Part shown: in pieces, positions 24,467 to 35,396 of the stretch
How the letters are laid out: the number at the start of each line of letters is the position of its first letter
How positions within the stretch are numbered: the stretch's first letter is position 1
Assembly: GCA_963696645.1 (NCBI GenBank)
Contig: CAVOKY010000008.1
Coordinates: 744,001 to 808,000 of the forward strand
Length of the DNA: 64,000 nucleotides
Origin: JAMXLO01 sp963696645
Lineage (GTDB): Bacteria > Pseudomonadota > Alphaproteobacteria > Acetobacterales > Acetobacteraceae
Reading direction: 5' to 3'
Notes under the pieces: model-generated
What the model saw: the letters and a program-made list of their open reading frames with translations, nothing else
Told to the model about the DNA's origin: nothing
The model's database searches: none
Program-made: the position numbers and the translations under genes

Positions 24467-27400
24467 TCAGAACGAACGGCGAAAATAGGACTGGAGGGGC
24501 GCAACTTCAAGCGTTCCCGATTTCAAGGCGGCAATGGCGTGCACCGCCGCCCGGGCGCCGGCCATGGTCGTGTAGTGGGGTACGCCATGGGTCAGGGCGC
24601 TGCGGCGAATCGCGAAGCTGTCCGCAATCGACTGCGGTGTGGACGCGGTGTTGATCACAAGCTGTATCTCACCAGAGCGGATCGCGTCCACGCAGTGCGG
24701 CCGTCCTTCCAGCACCTTGTTGACCACCGATACCGGCAGGCCGGCATCGCGGATGCGTGCGGCGGTACCTCGTGTGGCCGTGATGGCAAAGCCCATCTCG
24801 GTCAGTCGCCGCGCCAGTGCCGGCAGTCCGCGCTTGTCGGCATCCTTGATCGACAGGAACACCGTGCCGCCATCGGGCAGAATCACGCCGGCGCCAAGCT
24901 GCGACTTCGCGAAGGCCCGTTCGAAACTTAAATCGAGACCCATCACCTCGCCGGTGGATTTCATCTCCGGGCCGAGGATGGTGTCCACGTTGGGGAAGCG
25001 CGCGAACGGAAACACTGCCTCCTTCACCGCGACGTGCGGAGCCACGCCCTGATCGTCGAGATTGAAATCCGCCAGGCGGGCGCCGGCCATGACGCGCGCG
25101 CCGATCTTGGCAACCGGCACGCCGGTCGCCTTGGCAACGAACGGCACGGTACGCGACGCGCGCGGGTTGACCTCCAACACGTATATCACATCGTCCTTGA
25201 TCGCGTATTGCACGTTCATCAGGCCGACGACGCCAAGCGCCTTGGCCATCGCCTCGGTTTCCGCCTTCAGTTCGGTAACCATGGCAGGAGCAAGCGTGTA
25301 GGGCGGCAGCGAACACGCACTGTCGCCGGAATGGATGCCGGCTTCCTCGATATGCTCCATGACGCCGGCGACATAGACCGTCTCGCTGTCGGCGATGCAG
25401 TCGACATCGACCTCGATCGCGTCGTTCAGATAACGGTCGATCAGCACCGGGTTGTCACCTGAAACTCGCACAGCTTCGCGCATGTAGCGATGCAGGCCGG
25501 CGCGGTCGTAGACGATCTCCATAGCGCGGCCTCCGAGTACGTAGCTGGGTCGGATTACCACGGGATAGCCAATGCGGTCAGCGATGGCCTCCGATTCGTC
25601 CGCCGACCGCGCAACGCCGTTCTCCGGCTGGCGCAGCCCGAGGCGTTGCAACAGGAGCTGGAAGCGTTCGCGGTCCTCGGCGATATCGATCGCATCGGCG
25701 CTGGTGCCGAGAATTGGAATGTTCGCCCGCGCGAGTGCCTGCGACAACTTCAGCGGCGTTTGCCCGCCGTATTGTACGATACAGCCCAGCAGCGTGCCGC
25801 GGCTTTGCTCGCGGCGCACCAATGCGATGACGTCCTCGGCCGTCAGCGGCTCGAAATACAGCCGGTCAGAGGTGTCATAGTCTGTGCTGACGGTTTCCGG
25901 ATTGCAGTTGACCATGATGGTCTCGAAGCCGGCATCCTTCAGCGCGTATGCCGCGTGGACGCAGCAATAGTCGAATTCGATGCCCTGGCCGATGCGGTTC
26001 GGGCCGCCGCCGAGGATGATGACCTTCTGCCGTTCGGTTGGATCGGCTTCGCAGACCGGCGTGCCGTAGCCGCCTTCGTAGGTGGAATACATGTAGGGCG
26101 TCGAACTGGCGAATTCGGCGGCGCAGGTGTCGATACGTTTGTAGACCGGCTGCACGCCAAGCCGAGTACGCAGTGCGGCGACGGCTTCTTCCTTGTGGCC
26201 GGTCAATTCGCCCAGGCGCCTGTCGGAAAAGCCCAGCGCCTTGACGCGGCGAAGCGCGCCCGCTTCGTGCGGCAGGCCAGAGGCCGCGATCCCGCGTTCG
26301 GCATCGACGATGCGTTCCAGTTCACGCAGGAACCACGGGTCGAACTTGCAGGCGTCATGGATGTCTTCGACCGATTGGCCGGCACGCAACGCCTGTGCAG
26401 CCATCAGCAGGCGATCGGGGCGTGGCTCTGAAAGCGCGGCGCGGAATGCGTCGGGACCGCCGTCGCCGGGGGGTTCGATTTCATCCAGACCGGACAAACC
26501 GGTCTCCGTACTGCGCAACCCCTTTTGCAGCGCTTCTGCGAAACTGCGGCCAATCGCCATGGCCTCGCCGACCGATTTCATCGACGTGGTCAGCAGTGCA
26601 GGCGTGCCGGGGAATTTTTCAAAGGTGAAGCGGGGGATTTTCACCACGACATAGTCGATGGTCGGTTCGAAACTGGCCGGAGTGACGCGGGTGATGTCGT
26701 TGGCCAGTTCGTCCAGCGTGTAGCCGACGGCGAGCTTTGCCGCGATCTTGGCGATCGGAAATCCGGTCGCCTTCGAGGCGAGCGCCGAGGATCGCGACAC
26801 GCGCGGGTTCATCTCGATGATGACCATGCGGCCGTCGGCCGGGTTCACCGCAAACTGCACGTTGGAGCCGCCGGTATCGACGCCGATCGCGCGCAGGCAC
26901 GCGATCGAGGCGTCGCGCATCCGCTGATATTCCTTGTCGGTCAGCGTCAGCGCGGGCGCGACCGTGACGGAATCGCCGGTGTGGATGCCCATCGGATCGA
27001 CGTTCTCGATCGAACAGACGATGATGCAGTTGTCCGCCCGGTCGCGGACCACCTCCATCTCGAATTCCTTCCATCCCAGCACGGATTCCTCGATCAGCAC
27101 TTCGGTGGTGGGCGACGCTTCCAGGCCGCCGCTGACGATCTGCTCGAATTCCTCGCGGTTATAGGCGATGCCGCCGCCGGTGCCGCCGAGCGTGAAGCTG
27201 GGTCGGATGACGGCAGGCAGTCCGGTGGTCGCAAGTGCGGCGCGCGCTTCGTCGATCGAATGCGCAATGGCAGAACGTGGCGATTCGATGCCGATTGCCG
27301 CCATGGCATCGCGAAACTTCAACCGGTCTTCCGCGCGTTCGATGACGTCCGCGCGGGCGCCGATCAGCTCAACATTGTGGCGCGCCAGTGCGCCCGATCG

Positions 27401-27709
27401 CGCCAGCTCCATCGCGGTATTGAGCGCGGTCTGTCCGCCCATCGTCGGTAGCAGCGCGTCGGGCTTCTCGCGCGTGATGATGCGCTCGACGATGTCGGCG
27501 GTGATCGGTTCGACGTAGGTTGCGTCTGCCAGACCCGGGTCGGTCATGATGGTGGCCGGATTGGAATTCACCAGCACGACGCGATAGCCCTCGGCTTTCA
27601 GCGCCTTGCACGCCTGTGCGCCAGAGTAGTCGAACTCGCACGCCTGGCCGATGACGATCGGGCCGGCGCCGATGATCAGGATGGATGAGATGTCGGTGCG
27701 TTTCGGCAT
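24467..27709 (-). CDS. carB: Carbamoyl-phosphate synthase large subunit
   Basis: The 1080-residue cytoplasmic enzyme has two homologous ATP-grasp halves, each preceded by a pre-ATP-grasp domain: SILIIGAGPIVIGQACEFDY at the N-terminus, KVIILGGGPNRIGQGIEFDY near the middle. A C-terminal MGS-like regulatory domain begins near VFLSIKDADKRGLPALA. With CarA it makes carbamoyl phosphate for arginine and pyrimidines. It is separated from carA by a small 88-residue gene whose TAG directly adjoins the carB ATG. Confidence 0.98.
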   Translation of the reverse strand: MPKRTDISSILIIGAGPIVIGQACEFDYSGAQACKALKAEGYRVVLVNSNPATIMTDPGLADATYVEPITADIVERIITREKPDALLPTMGGQTALNTAMELARSGALARHNVELIGARADVIERAEDRLKFRDAMAAIGIESPRSAIAHSIDEARAALATTGLPAVIRPSFTLGGTGGGIAYNREEFEQIVSGGLEASPTTEVLIEESVLGWKEFEMEVVRDRADNCIIVCSIENVDPMGIHTGDSVTVAPALTLTDKEYQRMRDASIACLRAIGVDTGGSNVQFAVNPADGRMVIIEMNPRVSRSSALASKATGFPIAKIAAKLAVGYTLDELANDITRVTPASFEPTIDYVVVKIPRFTFEKFPGTPALLTTSMKSVGEAMAIGRSFAEALQKGLRSTETGLSGLDEIEPPGDGGPDAFRAALSEPRPDRLLMAAQALRAGQSVEDIHDACKFDPWFLRELERIVDAERGIAASGLPHEAGALRRVKALGFSDRRLGELTGHKEEAVAALRTRLGVQPVYKRIDTCAAEFASSTPYMYSTYEGGYGTPVCEADPTERQKVIILGGGPNRIGQGIEFDYCCVHAAYALKDAGFETIMVNCNPETVSTDYDTSDRLYFEPLTAEDVIALVRREQSRGTLLGCIVQYGGQTPLKLSQALARANIPILGTSADAIDIAEDRERFQLLLQRLGLRQPENGVARSADESEAIADRIGYPVVIRPSYVLGGRAMEIVYDRAGLHRYMREAVRVSGDNPVLIDRYLNDAIEVDVDCIADSETVYVAGVMEHIEEAGIHSGDSACSLPPYTLAPAMVTELKAETEAMAKALGVVGLMNVQYAIKDDVIYVLEVNPRASRTVPFVAKATGVPVAKIGARVMAGARLADFNLDDQGVAPHVAVKEAVFPFARFPNVDTILGPEMKSTGEVMGLDLSFERAFAKSQLGAGVILPDGGTVFLSIKDADKRGLPALARRLTEMGFAITATRGTAARIRDAGLPVSVVNKVLEGRPHCVDAIRSGEIQLVINTASTPQSIADSFAIRRSALTHGVPHYTTMAGARAAVHAIAALKSGTLEVAPLQSYFRRSF

Positions 27710-27976
27710 CTATCGGTGCTCGGTTGCGCTGTGCGCCACGGCGGCTCCCTTCGGCGTCAATTCCAGATGCCAGTGGCATTGCAGCGCACCCTGCGGCAGT
27801 CGGACCGGTTCGCGGATCAGGCCATCGCGCAGACACGCGGCTACTGCATCGCAGAATGCCTGGTAATCAACAGCATCGCCCGCGATCGCGCGGAAACGCG
27901 CGAACCCGGCCTCAATGTTCGGCTCGTTGATCGTGTGGCGGAACGCAGTGGACAGCAGCAGCGACCTGGCGTCCAT
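27710..27976 (-). CDS. Hypothetical 88-aa protein between carA and carB
   Basis: This tightly packed frame starts one base after the carA stop and ends directly before the carB ATG, so it is almost certainly translated in the car operon. It has no membrane segment and no motif I recognise. The centre (FRAIAGDAVDYQAFCDAVAA) looks helical, and the C-terminal part (LQCHWHLELTPKGAAVA) resembles the strand-helix end of small winged-helix proteins. A role in controlling or assembling carbamoyl-phosphate synthase is possible from position alone. Confidence 0.75.
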   Translation of the reverse strand: MDARSLLLSTAFRHTINEPNIEAGFARFRAIAGDAVDYQAFCDAVAACLRDGLIREPVRLPQGALQCHWHLELTPKGAAVAHSATEHR

Positions 27977-27977
27977 T

Positions 27978-29342
27978 TCACGCCCGTCGTTCGATCATTT
28001 CGACGAACCGCCCGAACAGGTAGTGGCTGTCGCTCGGCCCCGGACTGGCCTCCGGATGGTACTGCACGCTGAACGCCGGCCGGTCGGTGCAGGCCAGACC
28101 CTCGTTCGAACCATCGAACAGCGACACATGCGTCACCTTGGCGGTTGCCGGCAGCGTATCCGGATCAACCGCGAAGCCGTGGTTCTGGCTGGTGATCTCG
28201 ACCTTTCCGGTCGCCACATCCTGCACCGGCTGATTGGCGCCCCGGTGCCCGCGATTCAGCTTGTACGTCTTCGCTCCGAGCGCCAGCGCCAGCAACTGAT
28301 GTCCGAGGCAGATGCCGAAAAGCGGCACGCCCGCATCCAGAACGCCACGGATTGCCGGCACTGCGTATTCCGCCGTCGCCGCCGGATCACCAGGTCCATT
28401 GGACAGGAACACGCCGTCTGGTTTGCGGCGCAGAATGTCCTCCGCCGTGGCCGTCGCCGGCACCACAGTTACCCGGCACCCTGCCGATGCCAGGCAGCGG
28501 AGGATGTTATGCTTCGCCCCGTAGTCGACCGCCACCACGCGATACTTCGGCGCGCTCTGCCGCCCCGCGCGGCCAGGCCACGCCCAGGTCGTCTCGTCCC
28601 ACTCGTACGACTGGCGGCAGGAGACTTCCTTGGCGAGGTCCATTCCCTCCAACCCCGGCCACGCCTCCGCCTGGGCGCGCAACGCCGGCAGGTCGAACCG
28701 GCCATCGGCGGGAAACGCCAGCACCCCGGTCGGGGCGCCGCCATCGCGGATGCGCACCGTCAATGCCCGAGTATCCACCCCCGCTAGGCCAGCGATCCCT
28801 CTCGCCCGCAGCCACCCATCCAGGTGCTGCACGGCCCGCCAGTTCGATGGCTCGGTGACATCCTGCTTCACCACCAGGCCGCGCGCCGCAACCGTGGCGG
28901 CCTCGATGTCCTCGGCGTTGGTGCCGACATTGCCGATATGCGGGAAGGTGAAGGTGATGATCTGCCCGGCATAGGATGGGTCGGTAAGCGTCTCCTGATA
29001 GCCGGTCATGCCCGTGTTGAAACAAACCTCGCCCAGCGGTGCGGGCACCCCGGTATGCGCGCCAAAACCGCGTCCCCAGAATACCGCGCCATCGGCCAGC
29101 ACGAGGCTGGCGGTCGCCCCGGCCGGCACCTCACTGGCGTCGGGGACGAGAGGCTCAGCCGTGCCGCCCGGCAGGTCGGACAATGCCAGTCCGGTGGCGG
29201 CAATGACCGCGGCCCAGTGGCGCGACGGGATGGAGCCGGCCTGGCGCCACTTGCGCACCGCCTCGGTGCCCACGCCGGTCAGGCGGGCCGCCGCCTCGGC
29301 CCCGCCCAGGCGGTCTATGATCGAATCTACGTCCGTGGTCAT
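27978..29342 (-). CDS. carA: Carbamoyl-phosphate synthase small subunit with N-terminal HTH
   Basis: The 454-residue protein's glutaminase domain is standard: FGICLGHQLLALALGAKTYK with the nucleophile Cys, SQNHGFAVD, and SVQYHPEASPGPSD with the His-Glu pair. The CarA N-terminal domain begins near residue 80 (LADGAVFWGRGFGAHTG). Residues about 5-50 are extra: IIDRLGGAEAAARLTGVGTE and VRKWRQAGSIPSRHWAAVIA resemble a YdaS/Cro-type helix-turn-helix. The normal enzyme lacks this part. ATG 29342 is chosen; ATG 29378 would run into the promoter palindrome. Palindromic boxes upstream could be targets for this domain. Confidence 0.92.
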   Translation of the reverse strand: MTTDVDSIIDRLGGAEAAARLTGVGTEAVRKWRQAGSIPSRHWAAVIAATGLALSDLPGGTAEPLVPDASEVPAGATASLVLADGAVFWGRGFGAHTGVPAPLGEVCFNTGMTGYQETLTDPSYAGQIITFTFPHIGNVGTNAEDIEAATVAARGLVVKQDVTEPSNWRAVQHLDGWLRARGIAGLAGVDTRALTVRIRDGGAPTGVLAFPADGRFDLPALRAQAEAWPGLEGMDLAKEVSCRQSYEWDETTWAWPGRAGRQSAPKYRVVAVDYGAKHNILRCLASAGCRVTVVPATATAEDILRRKPDGVFLSNGPGDPAATAEYAVPAIRGVLDAGVPLFGICLGHQLLALALGAKTYKLNRGHRGANQPVQDVATGKVEITSQNHGFAVDPDTLPATAKVTHVSLFDGSNEGLACTDRPAFSVQYHPEASPGPSDSHYLFGRFVEMIERRA

Positions 29343-29355
29343 TGGGAGCAACCTA

Positions 29356-29409
29356 TGGGAAAGAATTTCCCAGCGCAACCACTGCGGCTAGAGGCGGGAA
29401 ATTTTCTCC
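29356..29409. promoter_or_regulatory. Palindromic GGGAAA/TTTCCC boxes in carA-yqeY divergent region
   Basis: TGGGAAA-GAA-TTTCCCA (29356-29372) is a perfect palindrome with a 3-nt spacer. A second, imperfect box GGGAAATTTTCTCC lies at 29396-29409, with centres about 38 bp apart. They sit 14 bp upstream of the carA start and about 60-115 bp upstream of yqeY. The arrangement looks like an operator pair for a dimeric regulator. Confidence 0.45.
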
Positions 29410-29471
29410 GACACCACAAACTCGAGTCACTTCGCTTATTATAGAGGGATGTTTTCGTGCGGAGGGATGCC

Positions 29472-29927
29472 ATGAGCCTGAGGGAACAGTTCACCGAACA
29501 GGTCAAGACATCGATGAAGGCCGGCAATGCAGCCCGGACCTCCACGCTGCGCATGATCCTGGCACGTCTGAAGGACACCGACATCGCCGCCCGCCCAAAG
29601 GGCGTCGAGCGCGTCCCAGACGAGGAAATAGTCGCCATGCTGCGCGGCATGGCGAAGTCCAGACGCGAATCGGTGGCGCTGTACAAGCAGGGCAAGCGGC
29701 AGGACCTGGTGGACAAGGAGGAAGCCGAGATCGCCATCATCGAAACCTTCCTGCCGCAGCAGATGGACGATGCGGCAATGCAGCAGGCCGTCGCGGACGC
29801 GGTCGCCGAGACTGGCGCCTCGACCATCAAGGACATGGGGAAGGTAATGGCCGCGCTCCGGTCGAAGCACGCCGCGACGCTCGACATGGCCAAGGCCGGC
29901 CAGATGGTGAAGGCGCAGCTATCGTGA
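29472..29927 (+). CDS. GatB/YqeY domain protein
   Basis: The 151-residue helical protein starts MSLREQFTEQVKTSMKAGNA, with RTSTLRMILARLKDTDIAA and ETFLPQQMDDAAMQQAVAD. Its C-terminal half resembles the tRNA-binding tail of GatB. The function is unsettled. It is often next to dnaG-rpoD, as here. GGAGGG lies 6 nt before ATG 29472. Confidence 0.93.
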   Translation: MSLREQFTEQVKTSMKAGNAARTSTLRMILARLKDTDIAARPKGVERVPDEEIVAMLRGMAKSRRESVALYKQGKRQDLVDKEEAEIAIIETFLPQQMDDAAMQQAVADAVAETGASTIKDMGKVMAALRSKHAATLDMAKAGQMVKAQLS

Positions 29928-29940
29928 GGCAGGCGCCGTA

Positions 29941-30062
29941 TCGCCCCCTCCTCTTGTGGGAGGGGGTTGGGGGGAGGGGTGAAGCGGGACGCAGGCAGCG
30001 CGCTCAAGGTTGGTGGCTGGGCCCCCTCCCCCTGCCCCCTCCCGCTAGGGGAGGGGGAGGAT
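29941..30062. repeat. GC-rich palindromic repeats between yqeY and dnaG
   Basis: Two hairpins of the CCCCTCC...GGGAGGGG type lie here (about 29944-29966 and 30036-30058), plus GTTGGGGGGAGGGG. A related element lies at 12043-12145. The last arm, GGGGAGGGGGAGG, includes the only plausible Shine-Dalgarno for dnaG, so the repeat may influence dnaG translation. Confidence 0.6.
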
Positions 30063-30069
30063 TGCGATA

Positions 30070-31897
30070 ATGCCCCTGCCAGCCTCCTTCCTGGACGAAC
30101 TCCGCACCCGCACACCACTTGCCGCGGTGATCGGCAGACGCGTGAAGCTGGCCCGCTCCGGCGGCCAGATGAAAGGCTGTTGCCCGTTCCACGGCGAGAA
30201 GACGCCGAGCTTCTATGTCTACGAGGATCATTACCACTGCTTCGGCTGTGGCGCGCATGGCGATGCCATCAGCTTCGTCATGCAGAGTGAGGGTGCCGGT
30301 TTCATGGAGGCGGTCGAACGCCTGGCCGCCGAAGCCGGCCTCGAGGTGCCCAAACCCACCCCCGAAGCCGCCGAAGCCGAACGCAGGCGGCACGACCTGG
30401 CCTCGGTGCTGGAGGCGGCGCTGGCCAGCTACCACCGCCGCCTGTTCCTGCCGGAAGGCCGCCATGCGCTGGATTACTTCCTTAGCCGCGGGCTGTCCGA
30501 ACAGACCATCCGTCGAATTCGACCTGGGCTGGTCCGGCGAAGGTCGCGGCGCGATCGCTGCCGACCTTGGCCGCGACGGCATCACGCAGGACCAACTCAT
30601 CGATGCCGGATTGCTGCGCCGCGACGATGAAACCGGCAGGGTGTTCGACCTGTTCTTCAACCGCGTGATGTTCCCGATCCGCGATCGCCGCGGCCGGGTC
30701 ATCAGCTTTGGTGGCCGCACCCTCGGCGACGGGCAGCCGAAATACGTCAACGGCCCGGAAACGGCGCTGTTCTCCAAGCGGCGCACACTTTACGCGCTGG
30801 ATCAGGCGCGCGAGGCGGTGCGGGGCGGCGGCGTGCTGATGGTGGTCGAAGGGTATATGGATGTGATCGCTCTGGCGCAGGCTGGCATGGACGGCGCCGT
30901 CGCGCCGCTTGGTACGGCGCTGACCGAGGAGCATCTCGACGAGCTGTGGCGCCTCGCACCCGCGCCGATCCTGTGCTTCGACGGTGACGCCGCCGGCAGC
31001 CGGGCCGCCGCCCGCGCCGCTGAACTCGCGCTGCCACTGCTGGCCCCCGACCGTACGCTGAAGTTCGCAGCCCTACCCGCCGGCGAGGACCCCGACACGC
31101 TGGTTCGCCGCCAGGGCATCGAAGCCATGCGGGCGATCCTGGACGCTGCCCGCCCTCTGGCCGACACGCTTTACGACCTGCTGCGCGAGGCCAGCGGCGA
31201 GACTACCCCGGAACAGCGCGCCGCCTTCCTTACCCGGCTCGATCAGGCCGCCCGGCAAATTCCCGATAGGGCGCTGGCCGATGAATATCGGGAAGCGTTT
31301 CGCGGCCGCTTCTATGCTGCGCGGCGCCAGAACCGGCATGACCGGGGAGACCGCGGCAACCGCACCGGCCGCTCCGCCGATTCGATCCGTCGTTCGCTGC
31401 CGCGACCGCGACCCACCTCCGGTAACGTTGTGACGGAGCGGACACGCATCCTCACCGCGATTTTGTTGCGCCATCCGGCCATCTGGCACGATGTGGAACA
31501 TGCCTTTTCCGGCCTCGATCTGCCGCCGCCGTTCGATTTGCTGCGTTCTGCGCTGCGCGACTGGTCAGAAACGACCGATGTGCTTGACTCACAGGCACTC
31601 ATGTCCCACCTCACGCTTTCTGGATTGCAATCTGAAGCCCAGCTGGCCCTGGCAACGGTTCCCGTACCGCTTCCGGCCTGTGCGGCGTTGGCGGCAATGC
31701 CGGCGGAGGCCGAGGCGGGGTGGTGGCATATCTTCGGGTTCCTCAACGTGCAGCGGCTTAGCGAGGAAGTTGCTTTGGCAGAAGCCGCCTGCGCGCAGAA
31801 CCTGACGCCGCAAAGCCAGAACCGACTGCTGGCGCTGAAGGCCGCGCTCAACAAGGTCAACAGCGGCGAGCCCGATGGGGTGGATATTGCGGCTTGA
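30070..31897 (+). CDS. dnaG: DNA primase DnaG (frameshifted in this sequence)
   Basis: DnaG makes RNA primers at the replication fork. The first frame has the CHC2 zinc finger (Cys38, His41, Cys57, Cys60; CCPFHGEKTPSFYVY, YHCFGCG). The second frame has the rest: FDLGWSGEGRGAIAADL, the Toprim segments VVEGYMDVIALAQAGMDGAV and CFDGDAAGSRAA, and a C-terminal helicase-binding region. Removing one A of the AA at 30516-30517 restores TIRRFDLGWS and a protein of about 608 residues. The gene is essential, so a consensus error is more likely than a true lesion. rpoD follows, the usual macromolecular synthesis order. Confidence 0.93.
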
Positions 31898-31958
31898 GAA
31901 TGAGATCGCGGTAGCTGCCGGTGCGCAATGCCGCCTTGACGTAGGAGTTCGCTGAGCG

Positions 31959-33959
<2,001 letters not shown>

Positions 33960-34079
33960 CGTAAGGTGGCGCCGGACAGCCGGCTGGTCAGCGTGGCGGA
34001 TATGATCCCCCGCCTGCCATTCGGTCCAGGAGTGTGCGACGATCTATCGGGGCCGCGGCGGCGTTTCCACAGCAGGACC

Positions 34080-35306
34080 GTGGGCCGGACCGTCCAGGTA
34101 ACCATTGCGGTATGCCTGCTGCTGCTCGCCGCATGCACCGTGCCAACGCGATTGCCGGCGGTTCCGCAGAACCTGACAGAAGACGCGACGATTCCCGGCA
34201 TTCCGGATGCCCGTTTCTTTCCGGATACCCAGACCGAGCAGATGGCGCAGGAGGCACTGGCGGCGCGGCACCGGGAAGGGCAGGCGCTGGCACGGACCGG
34301 CTACCAGGGACCGCTGCCAGTCTCCAATTTGCTGGCCATTTCTGGCGGCAGCGACAGCGGCGCGTTCGGCGCCGGCCTGCTGGTAGGCTGGACCGCCGCC
34401 GGAACGCGTCCCGAATTCAACGTGGTCACCGGCATCAGTACCGGCGCACTGACCGCACCTTTCGCCTTTCTCGGACCCGCCTGGGATGCAAGGCTCACCG
34501 CTGTCTTCACCACGGTCAACCAATCCGACATCTTCACCCATCGCGGCATCACAGCCGCGATCTTCAACGATGCGATCGCCGATACCTCGCCGCTGTGGAA
34601 GCTGGTGTCGCGGTACGTCGACCAGGACATGATGGCGGCGATCGCGCGCGAGTATGCCCGAGGCCGCCTGCTGCTGATCGGCACGACCGATCTGGATGCA
34701 CGACGACCAGTGTTCTGGAACATTGGCGCCATCGCGGCGAGCGGCCAGCCGGGGGCGCTCGAGCTGATCCGCAAGATCCTATTGGCGTCCGCCGCCATCC
34801 CGGCGTTTTTCCCCCCGGTGATGATCGACGTCGAGGTCAACGGGCAGCACTACCAGGAAATGCACGTCGATGGCGGCGCGGTCGCACAGATGTTCCTGTA
34901 TCCTCCAGGTCTGTTCAACACGCAGGCCTTTCGCAATGTGAAGCGCAGGGACGTACACGCCTGGCTGATACGCAACAGCCGGCTGGATCCGAATTGGTCG
35001 ATGGTGGAGCGTCAGGCGCTGACGGTTGCCGAAAATGCAATCGACACAATGATCTTCTACAGCGGCGCAAACGATGTGAACCGTATCTACTTCACGACGC
35101 TGCAGGATAACGTCGACTTCAATCTTGCCTATATTGGCACGGACTTCGCCATAAGGGCGGAAGAGCCATTTGATCCGACGTTCATGAAGGCGCTGTACAA
35201 CTACGCGCGCGACAAGGCCCGCGCTGGCTATCGATGGGCAAAGGTCCCGCCGTGGATTCCGCAGGACGAGTTTGGCTATGCCTCCCAGCCAGCCAGTAGC
35301 CGATAG
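34080..35306 (+). CDS. Patatin-like phospholipase, lipoprotein
   Basis: From GTG 34080 the product is about 408 residues with a clean lipoprotein signal (VTIAVCLLLLAAC, lipobox LAAC). The patatin fold shows ISGGSDSGAFGAGLL (oxyanion loop), VTGISTGALTAPFAF (GxSxG serine) and HVDGGAVAQ (the Asp of the Ser-Asp dyad in DGG). It is likely a membrane-anchored lipid acyl hydrolase. Earlier in-frame starts at 33966 and 34002 would place 26-38 polar residues before the signal peptide, so they are less likely. Standalone gene between rpoD and purD. Confidence 0.85.
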   Translation: MGRTVQVTIAVCLLLLAACTVPTRLPAVPQNLTEDATIPGIPDARFFPDTQTEQMAQEALAARHREGQALARTGYQGPLPVSNLLAISGGSDSGAFGAGLLVGWTAAGTRPEFNVVTGISTGALTAPFAFLGPAWDARLTAVFTTVNQSDIFTHRGITAAIFNDAIADTSPLWKLVSRYVDQDMMAAIAREYARGRLLLIGTTDLDARRPVFWNIGAIAASGQPGALELIRKILLASAAIPAFFPPVMIDVEVNGQHYQEMHVDGGAVAQMFLYPPGLFNTQAFRNVKRRDVHAWLIRNSRLDPNWSMVERQALTVAENAIDTMIFYSGANDVNRIYFTTLQDNVDFNLAYIGTDFAIRAEEPFDPTFMKALYNYARDKARAGYRWAKVPPWIPQDEFGYASQPASSR

Positions 35307-35396
35307 GACCCTACATTGAAAAACCTTACGTGCGCGGCAAGCCGAACAATTCCTCCGTCAAGCTAAGCAAGTGTCGCCAAACCGAAGGAGCCTCGC

